Part shown: one piece after another, positions 54,980 through 63,123 of the stretch
Numbering within the stretch: the stretch's first letter is position 1
How the letters are laid out: every line of letters begins with the position of its first letter
Assembly: GCF_036013745.1 (NCBI RefSeq)
Contig: NZ_CP107880.1
Location: 868,001-932,000, forward strand
Source of the DNA: Streptomyces sp. NBC_00483
GTDB lineage: Bacteria > Actinomycetota > Actinomycetes > Streptomycetales > Streptomycetaceae
DNA: 64,000 nucleotides
Direction of reading: 5' to 3'
Notes under the pieces: model-generated
Told to the model about the DNA's origin: nothing
Databases searched by the model: none
Seen by the model: only the letters and a program-made list of their open reading frames with translations
Program-made: the position numbers and the translations under genes

Positions 54980-56495
54980 TGGAAACCCCCTCGATCGACG
55001 CGATCAATTCCTGGTCCGCCCACCCCGCCGCGTGCTCCGCGACAACACGCCCGTGGAAAAGCACAAGCACCCGGTCGCACCGCCGCAGGTCGTCGAGCTC
55101 GTCGGACACGACGAGGACCGCCGTGCCGTCGTCCCGCGCGCTGTCCACCCGCCGCAGCAGCGACTCCTTGGACTTCACGTCGACGCCGGCCGTCGGATTG
55201 ATCAGCACGAGCAACCGCGGGTCAGAGGCGAGCGCACGGGCCATCACCACCTTCTGCGCATTGCCACCGGACAGATCGGACACGAGCTGGTCCGGCCCCT
55301 CCGTATGGATGTCGAGCCGCTGGATCAGCTCACGGGCGAACCGCCGGCGGCTCTCCGTTCCGATGAACCCGCGCCGGCCGAGCCGCCCGAGCACCGACAG
55401 CGTGGAGTTGTCACCGATGGACATCCCGGTGACGAGCCCCTGGTCGTGCCGGTCGCGCGGGACACACCCCACACCCGCGGCGAGCGCGGCGGACACGTCC
55501 CCGAAGGGCAGCACGCGCCCGTCGAGCCGGGCGGTGCCCGACGTGGGCGTGTGCAGTCCGGCGAGGGACTCCGCCAGCGCGATCTTGCCGCTGCCGCTGG
55601 AGCCCGCGAGCCCGACGACCTCGCCGCGCCGCACGGTCAGATCCACGTCCTCGTACGTGTCCGAGGTCAACCCCACCACCTCCAGGACGACGGGCTCGAC
55701 CGCCTCCTCGGCCGCCTGCTCGACGACCGCCTCCGCCGCGGCCGCCGCCTGTTCCGCGACCGCCTCCCCCGCCATCGCCTCGACGAGGGCGGGCCGCGGC
55801 AGTTCGGCGACGGGGGCGGTGGTGATCCAGCGGGCGTCACGCAGCACGGTGACCGTCTGGCACACCTCGTACACCTCCTGGAGGTGGTGCGAGATGAACA
55901 GGAAGGTGACGCCCGATTCCTGGAGCGCCCGCATGCGGTCGAAGAGCCGCTCGATCTCGCGGTTGTCGAGCTGCGCGGTCGGCTCGTCGAGCACGATGAA
56001 CCGGGCGCCGCCGCTCAACGCCCGCGCGATCTCGACCATTTGCCGGTCCTCGACCTTGAGGTCGGCGGTGCGCGCGCCGGGATCGACGCGCACGCCCCAC
56101 GTGTCGAGCAGTTCCCGGGCCTCGGCGTCGAGCTTCTTCCAGCTGAAGAAGCCGCTCCGGGCGCCCGGCTGCCGGTTCAGGAACAGGTTCTCCGCGACGG
56201 TCAACTCGGGGATGACCGTGGGCTTTTGGTAGACGCAGGCGACCTTGGCGCGCCATGCTTCCCGGTCGCCGAGCGGCGGCGCGGGCTCCCCGTCGAAGGT
56301 GAGCTCGCCCGCGTCGGCGGCCTGCAGCCCGGTGAGGACCTGGACGAGCGTGGACTTGCCCGCGCCGTTGCGCCCGACGAGCGCATGGGACTCGCCCGCG
56401 CGCACGGTGAGCCGGCCGTCGGCGAGGGCGACCGTGGGCCCGTAGCGTTTGACGATGCCGCGGGCCTCGACCAAGGGCGGGGTGGCGGCGGTCAC
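54963..56495 (-). CDS. Ribose-type sugar ABC transporter ATP-binding protein (two ABC domains)
   Basis: A 510-residue fused double ATPase of the RbsA/MglA group. First domain: Walker A LVGRNGAGKSTLVQVL, signature around VEDRQMVEIARALSGGA, Walker B FIVLDEPTAQLDN. Second domain: GLAGSSGSGKIALAESL, where Ile replaces the usual Ser/Thr after the Walker A Lys, signature DLSGGNAQKVVMARAL, and LLVLINPTAGVDV with Asn-Pro in place of Glu-Pro, so site two is likely degenerate, as is common in this group. An Ala/Glu-rich linker (AEQAAAAAEAVVEQAAEEAV) joins them. GTG 56495 overlaps the binding-protein stop. Confidence 0.92.
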   Translation of the reverse strand: MTAATPPLVEARGIVKRYGPTVALADGRLTVRAGESHALVGRNGAGKSTLVQVLTGLQAADAGELTFDGEPAPPLGDREAWRAKVACVYQKPTVIPELTVAENLFLNRQPGARSGFFSWKKLDAEARELLDTWGVRVDPGARTADLKVEDRQMVEIARALSGGARFIVLDEPTAQLDNREIERLFDRMRALQESGVTFLFISHHLQEVYEVCQTVTVLRDARWITTAPVAELPRPALVEAMAGEAVAEQAAAAAEAVVEQAAEEAVEPVVLEVVGLTSDTYEDVDLTVRRGEVVGLAGSSGSGKIALAESLAGLHTPTSGTARLDGRVLPFGDVSAALAAGVGCVPRDRHDQGLVTGMSIGDNSTLSVLGRLGRRGFIGTESRRRFARELIQRLDIHTEGPDQLVSDLSGGNAQKVVMARALASDPRLLVLINPTAGVDVKSKESLLRRVDSARDDGTAVLVVSDELDDLRRCDRVLVLFHGRVVAEHAAGWADQELIASIEGVSSDVNP

Positions 56496-57628
56496 TTGAC
56501 CGTGTTTCCCCACAGCTCGGAGTCGTCGACGTTCTTCTTGGTGACCAGCGGGGCGGGCAGTTGGTCCTCAAGGGTGCCGCTGGGCAGCTTCACGATCTTC
56601 GAGCCGTGGTCGGTGGGCCCGGGCTTGAACTTCTTCCCCTGCATCGCCGCCTTGATGTAGTACATGCCGTACTTGGCGTACGTGTCGGCGGGCTGCGAGA
56701 CCGTCGCGTCGATCTGGCCCTTGCGGATGGCGGCGAACTCCTGCGGGATGCCGTCGTTCGACACGATCGTGATGTGCTTGGCCGAACCCGCCTTCTCCAG
56801 CATCCCCTTGGACTTGAGGGTCTGCAGCGTCGGCGCGAGATAGACCCCGCCCGCCTGCATGTAGATCCCCTTGATGTCGGGGTTGGCGTTGAGGAGGGTG
56901 TCGAGCTTGGACGCGGCGGTGTCCGACTCCCACTTCGCCGGGATCTCCAGGACCTTGAGCTTCGGGTATTTGTCCTTCACGCAGTCCCGGAAGGCCTTGG
57001 ACCGCTCGCGCCCGTTCACCGACGCGAGATCGCCCATGATCTGGACGACCTTGCCGGACTTCACGTGGTCGCCGAGGTACTCGCAGGCCTTCTTGCCGTA
57101 CGCGACGTTGTTGGCCCGTACGACCATGGCGACCTTGCCCTTGTCGGGCGCGACGTCCACGGCGACGACCGGCACGCCCTTGCGCTCGGCCTGGTCGAGC
57201 CCGGCGCCGATGGCGGCGCTGTCGAGCGGCGCGACGACGAGGCCCTTCACGCCCTGGTTGAGCTGGTTGTTGATGTCGGTGATCTGCTGCGACGGGTCGC
57301 TGTTGGAGTTGACGGTCTTCAGCGCGTCCACACCCTCGGACTTCGCCATCTTCGGCACGTAGTCGTTGTACGACTGCCAGAACGGCGAGGTCAGCAGCGG
57401 CAGGATGACGCCCACCTTGCCCTTGCCGTCACCTGCTCCGCCGCCACCGCCCGCGCCGGACGCGGTGTCCTTGGTGCTGCCGCAGGCGGCGAGGGCGAGG
57501 GCGGCGCAGCCGAGCAGGGCCACCGCGCCCAGCCCCCGCCTTCTGGAACTGCGGGCGCGCGAACTGCGAGCGCGCGCCGCGCTGTTCCCCCTGGTCGTTC
57601 CCTTCGAGTCCATCGTGGTGCCAGTCAT
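56492..57628 (-). CDS. Ribose-type sugar-binding lipoprotein
   Basis: A 378-residue periplasmic-binding-protein-type lipoprotein (Peripla_BP_4). A long Arg-rich n-region precedes the helix LGAVALLGCAALALAACG with lipobox LAAC, then a Gly-rich linker. The binding domain starts VGVILPLLTSPFWQSYNDYV and includes GVKGLVVAPLDSAAIGAGLD, VQIMGDLASVNGRERSKAF and ITIVSNDGIPQEFAAI. It probably delivers L-fucose or a related deoxy-sugar to the permease. ATG 57628 has AGGAG seven bases upstream. It is the first gene of the operon. Confidence 0.9.
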   Translation of the reverse strand: MTGTTMDSKGTTRGNSAARARSSRARSSRRRGLGAVALLGCAALALAACGSTKDTASGAGGGGGAGDGKGKVGVILPLLTSPFWQSYNDYVPKMAKSEGVDALKTVNSNSDPSQQITDINNQLNQGVKGLVVAPLDSAAIGAGLDQAERKGVPVVAVDVAPDKGKVAMVVRANNVAYGKKACEYLGDHVKSGKVVQIMGDLASVNGRERSKAFRDCVKDKYPKLKVLEIPAKWESDTAASKLDTLLNANPDIKGIYMQAGGVYLAPTLQTLKSKGMLEKAGSAKHITIVSNDGIPQEFAAIRKGQIDATVSQPADTYAKYGMYYIKAAMQGKKFKPGPTDHGSKIVKLPSGTLEDQLPAPLVTKKNVDDSELWGNTVK

Positions 57629-57708
57629 CGGACTGCTCCTCGGCTCCTGAAGTCATGGGCGCGGTCGGCCCCCGCCCCTCCGGTTTCCGGCCCGCGCCGA
57701 GATATTTA

Positions 57709-57718
57709 TCAGACCACT
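57709..57718 (-). promoter_or_regulatory. FadR-type half-operator at the sugar-operon promoter
   Basis: On the minus strand AGTGGTCTGA matches one arm of the full operator at 57801-57815 and runs into TAAAT, a plausible -10 for the operon. A bound regulator would block the promoter. Confidence 0.45.
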
Positions 57719-57800
57719 TCGGGGCCCCAACACCCTTCGTAGGCAAGTTTTCTCGGTATTTACGCCCTCTGGTGCCGCGAAGAGGTCCGACTTCCTCGGT

Positions 57801-57815
57801 AGTGGTCCGACCACT
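57801..57815. promoter_or_regulatory. GntR/FadR-type operator
   Basis: AGTGGTCCGACCACT is a perfect palindrome of seven-base arms around one base and matches the TGGTC-N-GACCA consensus of the FadR subfamily. It covers the -35 position of the adjacent regulator gene. Confidence 0.85.
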
Positions 57816-57823
57816 TGGCTGGT

Positions 57824-57829
57824 TACACT
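57824..57829 (+). promoter_or_regulatory. -10 element of a leaderless gntR transcript
   Basis: TACACT ends seven bases before the ATG at 57837 and there is no ribosome-binding sequence between them, so the message should start at or next to the ATG. With a 17-base spacer the -35 hexamer is 57801-57806, inside the operator, which implies autoregulation. Confidence 0.6.
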
Positions 57830-57836
57830 GCGCGGC

Positions 57837-58520
57837 ATGCAGAAGGCCACCGTCACCCAGCGGGCCATCGACCAGCTCAAGGCGATGATCGGCAGCGGCG
57901 AGCTCCAGCCGGGCCAACGGCTGCCCACCGAGCGGGATCTGGCGGTGCAGCTCGGCATCTCGCGCAGCTCCATGCGCGAGGCGATCCGGGCGCTCACCGT
58001 GCTCGGCGCCCTGGAGGCGCGGCACGGATCCGGCATCTACGTCACGCAGTTGGAGGCCGGTGACCTACTGGAGACGTTCGGGGTCGTCGCCGACCTGTCG
58101 CGCGGGCCCCGGCTCGTGGAGCTGCTCGAGGTGCGCCGCATCCTGGAGTCGACGGCCACGGCGCTCGCCGCGGCACGGATCACACGTGCGCAACTCGCCG
58201 AGGTCGAGGACCACTTGGCGGCGATGGAGGCGACGGACGATCCGGAGGAGATCCTCTCCCACGATCTGGCGTTCCACCGGACGATCGCCGCGGCCGCGGG
58301 CAACGACACGATGGCGGCGATCCTGGAGGGTCTGTCCTCCCGGACCTTCCGGGCGCGGGTGTGGCGCGGCTATGAGCAGGAGGGGGCCTTCGAGCGGACC
58401 CGTCGCGAGCATGCGCGGATCCTGCGGGCGCTGACGGCGCGGGATCCGGAGGCGGCGCGGGCCGCTGCCGCGGCGCATGTGGGTGAGGTGGAGGAGTGGT
58501 TGCGGGGGCAGTTGGGCTGA
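57837..58520 (+). CDS. FadR-subfamily GntR transcriptional regulator of the sugar operon
   Basis: A 227-residue regulator. Winged helix: AIDQLKAMIGSGELQPGQRL, PTERDLAVQLGISRSSMREA, EARHGSGIYVT. The C-terminal FCD domain has the metal-binding/ligand pattern around LVELLEVRRILESTATALAA, SHDLAFHRTIAAAAGND and TRREHARILRALTARD, where Asp and the three His would bind a metal. It is transcribed divergently from the fucose-type operon and a perfect operator lies between, so it is almost certainly the local repressor. The inducer is probably a pathway sugar acid. Confidence 0.92.
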   Translation: MQKATVTQRAIDQLKAMIGSGELQPGQRLPTERDLAVQLGISRSSMREAIRALTVLGALEARHGSGIYVTQLEAGDLLETFGVVADLSRGPRLVELLEVRRILESTATALAAARITRAQLAEVEDHLAAMEATDDPEEILSHDLAFHRTIAAAAGNDTMAAILEGLSSRTFRARVWRGYEQEGAFERTRREHARILRALTARDPEAARAAAAAHVGEVEEWLRGQLG

Positions 58521-58547
58521 CGCCCCCGGTCGGGCGGGGTTGACGCC

Positions 58548-58624
58548 GCGGGGCTCTGCCCCGGACCCCGCGCCTCAATCTCCCCCAGCCAACGCTGGGA
58601 GGTGCCCCCTGCGGGGCTTGAAAT
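58548..58624 (+). repeat. Dispersed GC-rich repeat, copy D, with an inserted hairpin
   Basis: Begins 28 bases after the gntR stop. The core GGGGCTCTGCCCC is intact, but the middle carries an extra segment with CCAGCCAACGCTGG flanked by CCCCC tracts before resuming with GCGGGGCTTGAAAT. The whole could fold into two hairpins and act as a terminator. Confidence 0.75.
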
Positions 58625-58669
58625 GACGAGACTCAGTCGCCGACCGGGCCAGGTTTGCCGACAGGACTT

Positions 58670-58753
58670 GAGACGGTCGACCCGGACGCCAGGGAGGAGG
58701 CGGTCGGTCCGGCCGCCGCCAAGCTGATCGACTTCTTCGGCAAGCATCTCTGA
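58670..58753 (+). pseudogene. Possible relic of a hydrolase C-terminus
   Basis: A 27-codon open frame ends in TGA: ETVDPDAREEAVGPAAAK then LIDFFGKHL. The ending resembles the last helix of dienelactone-hydrolase-like proteins (a helix ending F-F-x-x-H-L). No start codon or upstream domain is present, and a strong terminator follows in the correct position, so this could be the remaining tail of a deleted gene. Codon bias is normal. The assignment is tentative; chance similarity is possible in so short a stretch. The rest of the 317-base gap holds copy D of the repeat. Confidence 0.35.
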
Positions 58754-58780
58754 TCAGGCCCGCCTCTGATCAGGCCCGCC
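58749..58780. repeat. 16-bp tandem duplication
   Basis: TCTGATCAGGCCCGCC occurs at 58749-58764 and again at 58765-58780. It includes the TGA of the possible gene relic. Confidence 0.8.
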
Positions 58781-58793
58781 TGAAGCCCGGAAC

Positions 58794-58830
58794 CGAAGGC
58801 CCCACGCCCACCGCGGGTGTGGGGCCTTCG
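58794..58830. terminator. Strong bidirectional terminator
   Basis: Perfect 12-base arms CGAAGGCCCCAC (58794-58805) and GTGGGGCCTTCG (58819-58830) around a 13-base loop. It lies eight bases beyond the minus-strand tetR stop, and 40 bases after the possible plus-strand relic. Confidence 0.85.
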
Positions 58831-58837
58831 CGCGCGC

Positions 58838-59533
58838 TCACTCCGAGGCCGCGACCTCCAACGCCGTCAGCAGCAACTCCAACGCCACCTCGAACGAACT
58901 CCCCGCCATCAGCGGCAAGTGCTCGCGCGCAGCACCGAGTTGGGGATGCGTCTCGGCCGACAGGTTCGCGTACTCCCCCGTCCACGCCCGGTCGTCCGCC
59001 TCCCGCCGCTCCGCGGGCAGCGCCAGATACGCGGCGTCGAGGGCCGCGTGGCCGAGGACGGTGTCGACGAAGGCGGAGTAGTGCCGCACCGCGTCCTCGT
59101 CCCCGAAGCCGGCCCGCTTGAGCAACCCGATCCCCGCGTCGACGGCCCGGAACTCGTGCGGACGCCGCGTCACCCGGTACGCCGCGAGCGCCGCCACCCG
59201 CGGGTGCGCGCGGTACCCGCGGTGGATGCGCAGGCCGAACTCGCGCAGCCCGTCGCGCCAGGCCATCCGCTCGGGGTGGAAACCGTCCATGGCCTCGCCG
59301 ATGAGCCGGTCGGAGACGGCGAGCAGCAGGTCGTCCGTGCTGTGGAAGTAGCGGTACAGCGCGCTCGGGTCGCAGCCCAGGGCCGCTCCGATCCTGCGCA
59401 CGCTCAGCGCATCGCCGCCGTGCTGCCCGACCAGGCGCAGCGCGCAGTCGACGATCACGTCCTCGGACAGCAGCACCCCCGACCTTGTCAGCTTGCGGCG
59501 CCGCCGCTCCACCGGGATCCGCCCTTCCGGCAC
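58838..59533 (-). CDS. TetR-family regulator with C-terminal TetR_C domain
   Basis: A 231-residue repressor. Unusually the DNA-binding domain is preceded by a basic arm (VERRRRKLTRSG); the helix-turn-helix is in VIVDCALRLVGQHGGDALSV and RRIGAALGCDPSALYRYFHS. The C-terminal domain (LREFGLRIHRGYRAHPRVAA, RHYSAFVDTVLGHAALDAAY) resembles TetR_C. GTG 59533 has GGAGGGGAGAGG upstream. It diverges from the permease-amidohydrolase pair, which is its likely target; TGACAA repeats at 59571 and 59593 are possible operator half-sites. Confidence 0.88.
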   Translation of the reverse strand: MPEGRIPVERRRRKLTRSGVLLSEDVIVDCALRLVGQHGGDALSVRRIGAALGCDPSALYRYFHSTDDLLLAVSDRLIGEAMDGFHPERMAWRDGLREFGLRIHRGYRAHPRVAALAAYRVTRRPHEFRAVDAGIGLLKRAGFGDEDAVRHYSAFVDTVLGHAALDAAYLALPAERREADDRAWTGEYANLSAETHPQLGAAREHLPLMAGSSFEVALELLLTALEVAASE

Positions 59534-59570
59534 GGCCCTCTCCCCTCCGTCGCCCGACGCGTCCCGCTTA

Positions 59571-59610
59571 TGACAACACCATTGACGCAAGCTGACAAGG
59601 CCGATTTGAT
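59571..59610 (+). promoter_or_regulatory. Possible promoter/operator of the permease-amidohydrolase pair
   Basis: TTGACG (59582-59587) and TTTGAT (59605-59610) are 17 bases apart on the plus strand. Direct repeats of TGACAA at 59571-59576 and 59593-59598, 22 bases apart, overlap it and the divergent tetR promoter (TTGTCA on the minus strand). Confidence 0.45.
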
Positions 59611-59693
59611 CGCGGTCGCCGCCCCCTCGCCGCCCCTCGCGCACCTCCCACCCCCTTTCCGTCCCCGCCTCCCCGGCCATCAGGAGATCGATC

Positions 59694-61175
59694 ATGAGAA
59701 GCGAACCACCGGGCCTGCGCCGCTCCCTCGGCCTCGTCGACGGCATCGCCATCGCCGCGTCCAGCACCGCCGCGACCACCAGCATCGGCATCGGAATGGG
59801 GTCCCTCGCCGCGACGGTCGGGCTGCACGCGCCCGCGGTCCTGCTCGTCGCGTTCGTGCCGATCCTGGGGATCGCGGTGGCCTACGCGCGGCTGAACCGC
59901 CAGGAGCCGAACATGGGCAGCGGCTATGTATGGGTGGGCCGTTCGCTCGGCCCCTGGCTAGGCTTCCTCACGGGCTGGGTCACGCTCGTCGGCACGCTGA
60001 TCTTCATGGCGTACACGAGCGCGGTGACGGGCTCGGTCTTCCTTCAGTTCGCCAACAAGGCACATCTGCATACGGTGTTGGGGATCGACCTCGACCCGAA
60101 CTCGACGGCACTTTCGACCGTCGTCGGCCTGCTCGTACTCACCGCCGTCACCGTCACCGCGGTCACCGGCGTCCGCAAAGCGACCCGCCTCCAGGCGTGG
60201 CTGCTCGTCTTCGAGTACGTGGTGCTGCTCGGGTTCTGCGGCTGGTCCCTGGTCACCGGCGAGCACGCCTTCCAGTGGTCGTGGTTCAACCCGTTCGACA
60301 TCCACGGCGGCACGGCCTTCGCGCAGGGCCTGGTCCTCGCGGTGTTCTTCTTCTGGGGCTGGGACGCGGCGTTCACGGTGACCGAGGAGACCAAGGACGT
60401 GCGGGACGCGGGGCGCGGCGGACTGATCGCCCTGTTCGCGATGCTCGCGCTGTTCCTCTACGGTTCCGTGGCCTTCCAGCGCGAGATGTCGCTGCCCGAA
60501 CTGGTCGAGCAGGGCCCACAGGCCCTTACCTATCTCGGCGCGAAGCTCGCCGACGAACCGGTGGCCAGCCTGCCGCTGCTCGCGCTGCTGTTCTCGGCGG
60601 TGGCGTCCCTCCAGGCCAGCGTGATCCCGACGGCGCGCGGGCTGCTCGCGATGGGCCGGGACCGCACGATGGGCCAGGTGTGGACGCGGGTGAGTCCCCG
60701 CTACGGTTCGCCGGCCGCGGGCACCGTCGTCGTGATGTCGATCGCGGCGGCCGTCGCCCTGCTCGCCTTGGCGATACCGAAGTTGAACGAGATGATCCTC
60801 GCCGCCGTGAACTCCATCGGGCTCACCGTCGCCCTCTACTACGGCCTCACGGCCCTCGCCTGCTCGGTCCGTTTCCGCTCACTGCTGCGCACAGCGCCCC
60901 GCGAGGCGGTGCGCGCGGTCCTCGTGCCGGGGCTCAGCGCACTCGCGCTGCTCGGCATCGGGGCGTACCTGGCGTACTCGTACGCGACGATGAGCGACCA
61001 CTTCGAACTGTCGCCGGACAACGGCTGGTTCATGCTGGCCGTGCCCGCGGCGATCGTCGTGTCCGGTCTCGTCATGGCCGCCGTCGCCAAGTACGGGCGC
61101 CGCTCCCCGTACTTCAGGACCGGGCGCGGCACGGACGCCGACGCCGTCGAACTGGCCGGGCCGACGGCCAACTGA
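59694..61175 (+). CDS. APC-superfamily amino acid permease
   Basis: A 493-residue transporter with about 12 helices. TM1 region: SLGLVDGIAIAASSTAATTS; TM3: EPNMGSGYVWVGRSLGPWLG; TM6: VFFFWGWDAAFTVTEETKDV; TM8: LLALLFSAVASLQASVIPTA. The form is that of putrescine/amino acid/ethanolamine-type carriers rather than the CAT group at 37525. AGGAG eight bases upstream supports ATG 59694. The amidohydrolase 43 bases downstream is probably cotranscribed, so the pair may import and hydrolyse one amide or imine substrate. Confidence 0.9.
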   Translation: MRSEPPGLRRSLGLVDGIAIAASSTAATTSIGIGMGSLAATVGLHAPAVLLVAFVPILGIAVAYARLNRQEPNMGSGYVWVGRSLGPWLGFLTGWVTLVGTLIFMAYTSAVTGSVFLQFANKAHLHTVLGIDLDPNSTALSTVVGLLVLTAVTVTAVTGVRKATRLQAWLLVFEYVVLLGFCGWSLVTGEHAFQWSWFNPFDIHGGTAFAQGLVLAVFFFWGWDAAFTVTEETKDVRDAGRGGLIALFAMLALFLYGSVAFQREMSLPELVEQGPQALTYLGAKLADEPVASLPLLALLFSAVASLQASVIPTARGLLAMGRDRTMGQVWTRVSPRYGSPAAGTVVVMSIAAAVALLALAIPKLNEMILAAVNSIGLTVALYYGLTALACSVRFRSLLRTAPREAVRAVLVPGLSALALLGIGAYLAYSYATMSDHFELSPDNGWFMLAVPAAIVVSGLVMAAVAKYGRRSPYFRTGRGTDADAVELAGPTAN

Positions 61176-61218
61176 CCGCCCTCTCGTAACACCCGCACAT
61201 GTACTAGGAGTTGAAAAC

Positions 61219-62862
61219 ATGTCCACACCCGCCGACCTCGTCTTCACCGGCGGTCCCGTCCACACCGGCTCCCCCGCCCGCTCGCGCGCCACCACGGTCG
61301 CGGTGCGGGGCGAGCGGATCGTCGCCGTAGGCCACGACGAGGTGCGCGAGTTGATAGGCCCGCGCACCGAAGTGGTCGACCTGGCGGGGAAGTTGCTGAT
61401 CCCCGGCTTCCAGGACGCGCACGCGCACCCCGTCGGGGCGGGCATGGAGATGGGCCAGTGCGATCTGAGCGGCTCGACGACGCTCGCCGCGTACCGGGAG
61501 CGGATCGCCGCGTATGCGAGCGCGCACCCGGACGCCGAGTGGATCACCGGGGGCGGCTGGGCGATGGAGGCGTTCCCCGGCGGACTGCCGACGGCGGCCG
61601 AGCTCGACGCCCTGGTGCCGGACCGGCCGGTGTATCTGGTCAACCGCGACCACCACGGCGCCTGGGTCAACTCGCGTGCCCTGCGGGCCGCGGGGATCGA
61701 CGCCCGTACCCCCGACCCTTCGGACGGCCGCATCGAGCGCGACCCGGACGGCACGCCGACGGGCATGCTCCAGGAGGGCGCCGCGAACCTCGTCGGCCGT
61801 CTGCTGCCTCCGGTCACCCGCGAGGAGAAGATCGCGGGCCTGCTCCGCGCCCAGGAGCACCTGCACTCGCTCGGCGTCACGGCCTGGCAGGACGCCATCC
61901 TCGGCGACCACGCCAACCTCACCGACCCGACGGACGCGTATCTGGCGTGCGCCGACGACGGGCGGCTCACCGCGCGTGTCGTGGGCGCGCTGTGGTGGGA
62001 CCGCGCGCGCGGCACCGAGCAGATCGGGGAACTGCTCACCCGGCGCGAGGCCGGCACCCGTGGCCGGCTCCGCTCGACGACCGTGAAGATCATGCAGGAC
62101 GGGGTGGCTGAGAACGGCACGGCGGCGCTGCTCGGCCCGTATCTCGACGGCTGCGGCTGCCGGTCGGACAACAGCGGGATCAGCTTCGTACCGCCCGAGG
62201 CGCTGAAGAAGTACGTGACCGAGCTGGACGCCCACGGTTTCCAGGTGCACTTCCACGCGCTCGGCGACCGGGCCGTCCGCGAGGCACTCGATGCCGTGGA
62301 AGCGGCACGGGGGGCCAATGGTTGGACGGATACCCGCCCGCACCTGGCTCACCTTCAGGTCGTGCACCCCGATGACATCGGCCGGTTCCGGGAACTGGGC
62401 GCGACGGCGAACATGCAGGCGCTGTGGGCCGCGCACGAGCCGCAGATGGACGAGCTGACGATCCCGTTCCTCGGGGCGGAGCGCTCGGCCTGGCAGTACC
62501 CGTTCGCGGCGCTGCTGGGGGCGGGGGCGACGCTTGCGGCGGGCAGCGACTGGCCGGTGAGCAGCCCGGATCCGTTGCAGGGGATCCATGTCGCGGTGAA
62601 CCGGGTGCTGGCGGATGCGCCTGCGGGGACGCCGGTGTTCCTGCCGGAGCAGCGGATCGGGCTGGGCGATGCGCTCGCGGCGTATACCTCCGGTAGCGCG
62701 TACGTGAATCATCTTGACGCGGATACCGGGGTCATCGCGGGCGGGTGCCTCGCAGACCTCGTGGTCCTTGACCGGGACCCGTTTGCCGGGCCCGCGACGG
62801 AGATCGGCGCGACGCGTGTCGAGCAGACCTTCGTCGGGGGTCAGCGAGTGTTTGCCAGTTGA
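61219..62862 (+). CDS. Amidohydrolase-3 family metal-dependent hydrolase
   Basis: A 547-residue cytoplasmic hydrolase of the YtcJ/NfdA (N-substituted formamide deformylase-like) group. The N-terminal small beta domain starts DLVFTGGPVHTGS; metal ligands are in IPGFQDAHAHPVGAGMEMG, the carbamylated-Lys-like region is TTVKIMQDGVAENGTAALLG, further His ligands are in FQVHFHALGDRAVREALDAV and RPHLAHLQVVHPDDIGRF, and the metal Asp is in TLAAGSDWPVSSPDPLQG. AGGAG eight bases upstream supports ATG 61219. The substrate is unknown; the linked permease suggests an imported amide or amine derivative. Confidence 0.92.
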   Translation: MSTPADLVFTGGPVHTGSPARSRATTVAVRGERIVAVGHDEVRELIGPRTEVVDLAGKLLIPGFQDAHAHPVGAGMEMGQCDLSGSTTLAAYRERIAAYASAHPDAEWITGGGWAMEAFPGGLPTAAELDALVPDRPVYLVNRDHHGAWVNSRALRAAGIDARTPDPSDGRIERDPDGTPTGMLQEGAANLVGRLLPPVTREEKIAGLLRAQEHLHSLGVTAWQDAILGDHANLTDPTDAYLACADDGRLTARVVGALWWDRARGTEQIGELLTRREAGTRGRLRSTTVKIMQDGVAENGTAALLGPYLDGCGCRSDNSGISFVPPEALKKYVTELDAHGFQVHFHALGDRAVREALDAVEAARGANGWTDTRPHLAHLQVVHPDDIGRFRELGATANMQALWAAHEPQMDELTIPFLGAERSAWQYPFAALLGAGATLAAGSDWPVSSPDPLQGIHVAVNRVLADAPAGTPVFLPEQRIGLGDALAAYTSGSAYVNHLDADTGVIAGGCLADLVVLDRDPFAGPATEIGATRVEQTFVGGQRVFAS

Positions 62863-62883
62863 CGCCCAACGGGGCTGGGGCCT

Positions 62884-62934
62884 CGGGGCTCTGCCCCGGA
62901 CCCCGCGCCTCAATCGCCGGCGGGGCTTGAGAAA
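62884..62934 (+). repeat. Dispersed GC-rich repeat, copy E
   Basis: Begins 22 bases after the amidohydrolase stop, with core GGGGCTCTGCCCC and the ending CGGGGCTTGAGAAA. It ends 13 bases before the convergent small peptide gene, so it may terminate both. Confidence 0.8.
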
Positions 62935-62946
62935 CCCGACCCGGCG

Positions 62947-63123
62947 TCAGTCCACGCTGGGCAGAATGTGCGGCTCCGCAAGATCGTCCTCGTAACCCGC
63001 GAGGCGAATCGGCGCCGACCTCGCCCAGACGTCGAGACTGCCAAGCTTCTCCGGCCTGCGTCGGCCGGCCCGCTCGGCTCGGTCCTTCGGGCTCTGTTCG
63101 CGATTCGTCTTCTCTGGTGTCAC
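62947..63123 (-). CDS. Small 58-residue peptide of unknown function
   Basis: A short gene supported by a strong AAGGAG (63130-63135) six bases before GTG 63123 and by normal codon bias. The N-terminal half is basic and hydrophilic (KTNREQSPKDRAERAGRRRP); the C-terminal half is acidic and more hydrophobic (SLDVWARSAPIRLAGYEDDL then AEPHILPSVD). It has no Cys and no signal peptide. The two-part layout would fit a precursor peptide, or a small protein that binds a partner; no modifying enzyme is adjacent in the window. No family was recognised. Confidence 0.55.
   Translation of the reverse strand: MTPEKTNREQSPKDRAERAGRRRPEKLGSLDVWARSAPIRLAGYEDDLAEPHILPSVD

Noticed and set aside
57801..57815. 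DasR site upstream of gntR
   Set aside because: The half-sites resemble dre, but the single-base centre fits the FadR-subfamily consensus and the local regulator is of that subfamily.
62884..63123. Lasso peptide precursor at 62947-63123
   Set aside because: A Gly followed seven residues later by Glu could form a ring, but the Thr expected two residues before the core is absent and no lasso cyclase or protease is nearby.
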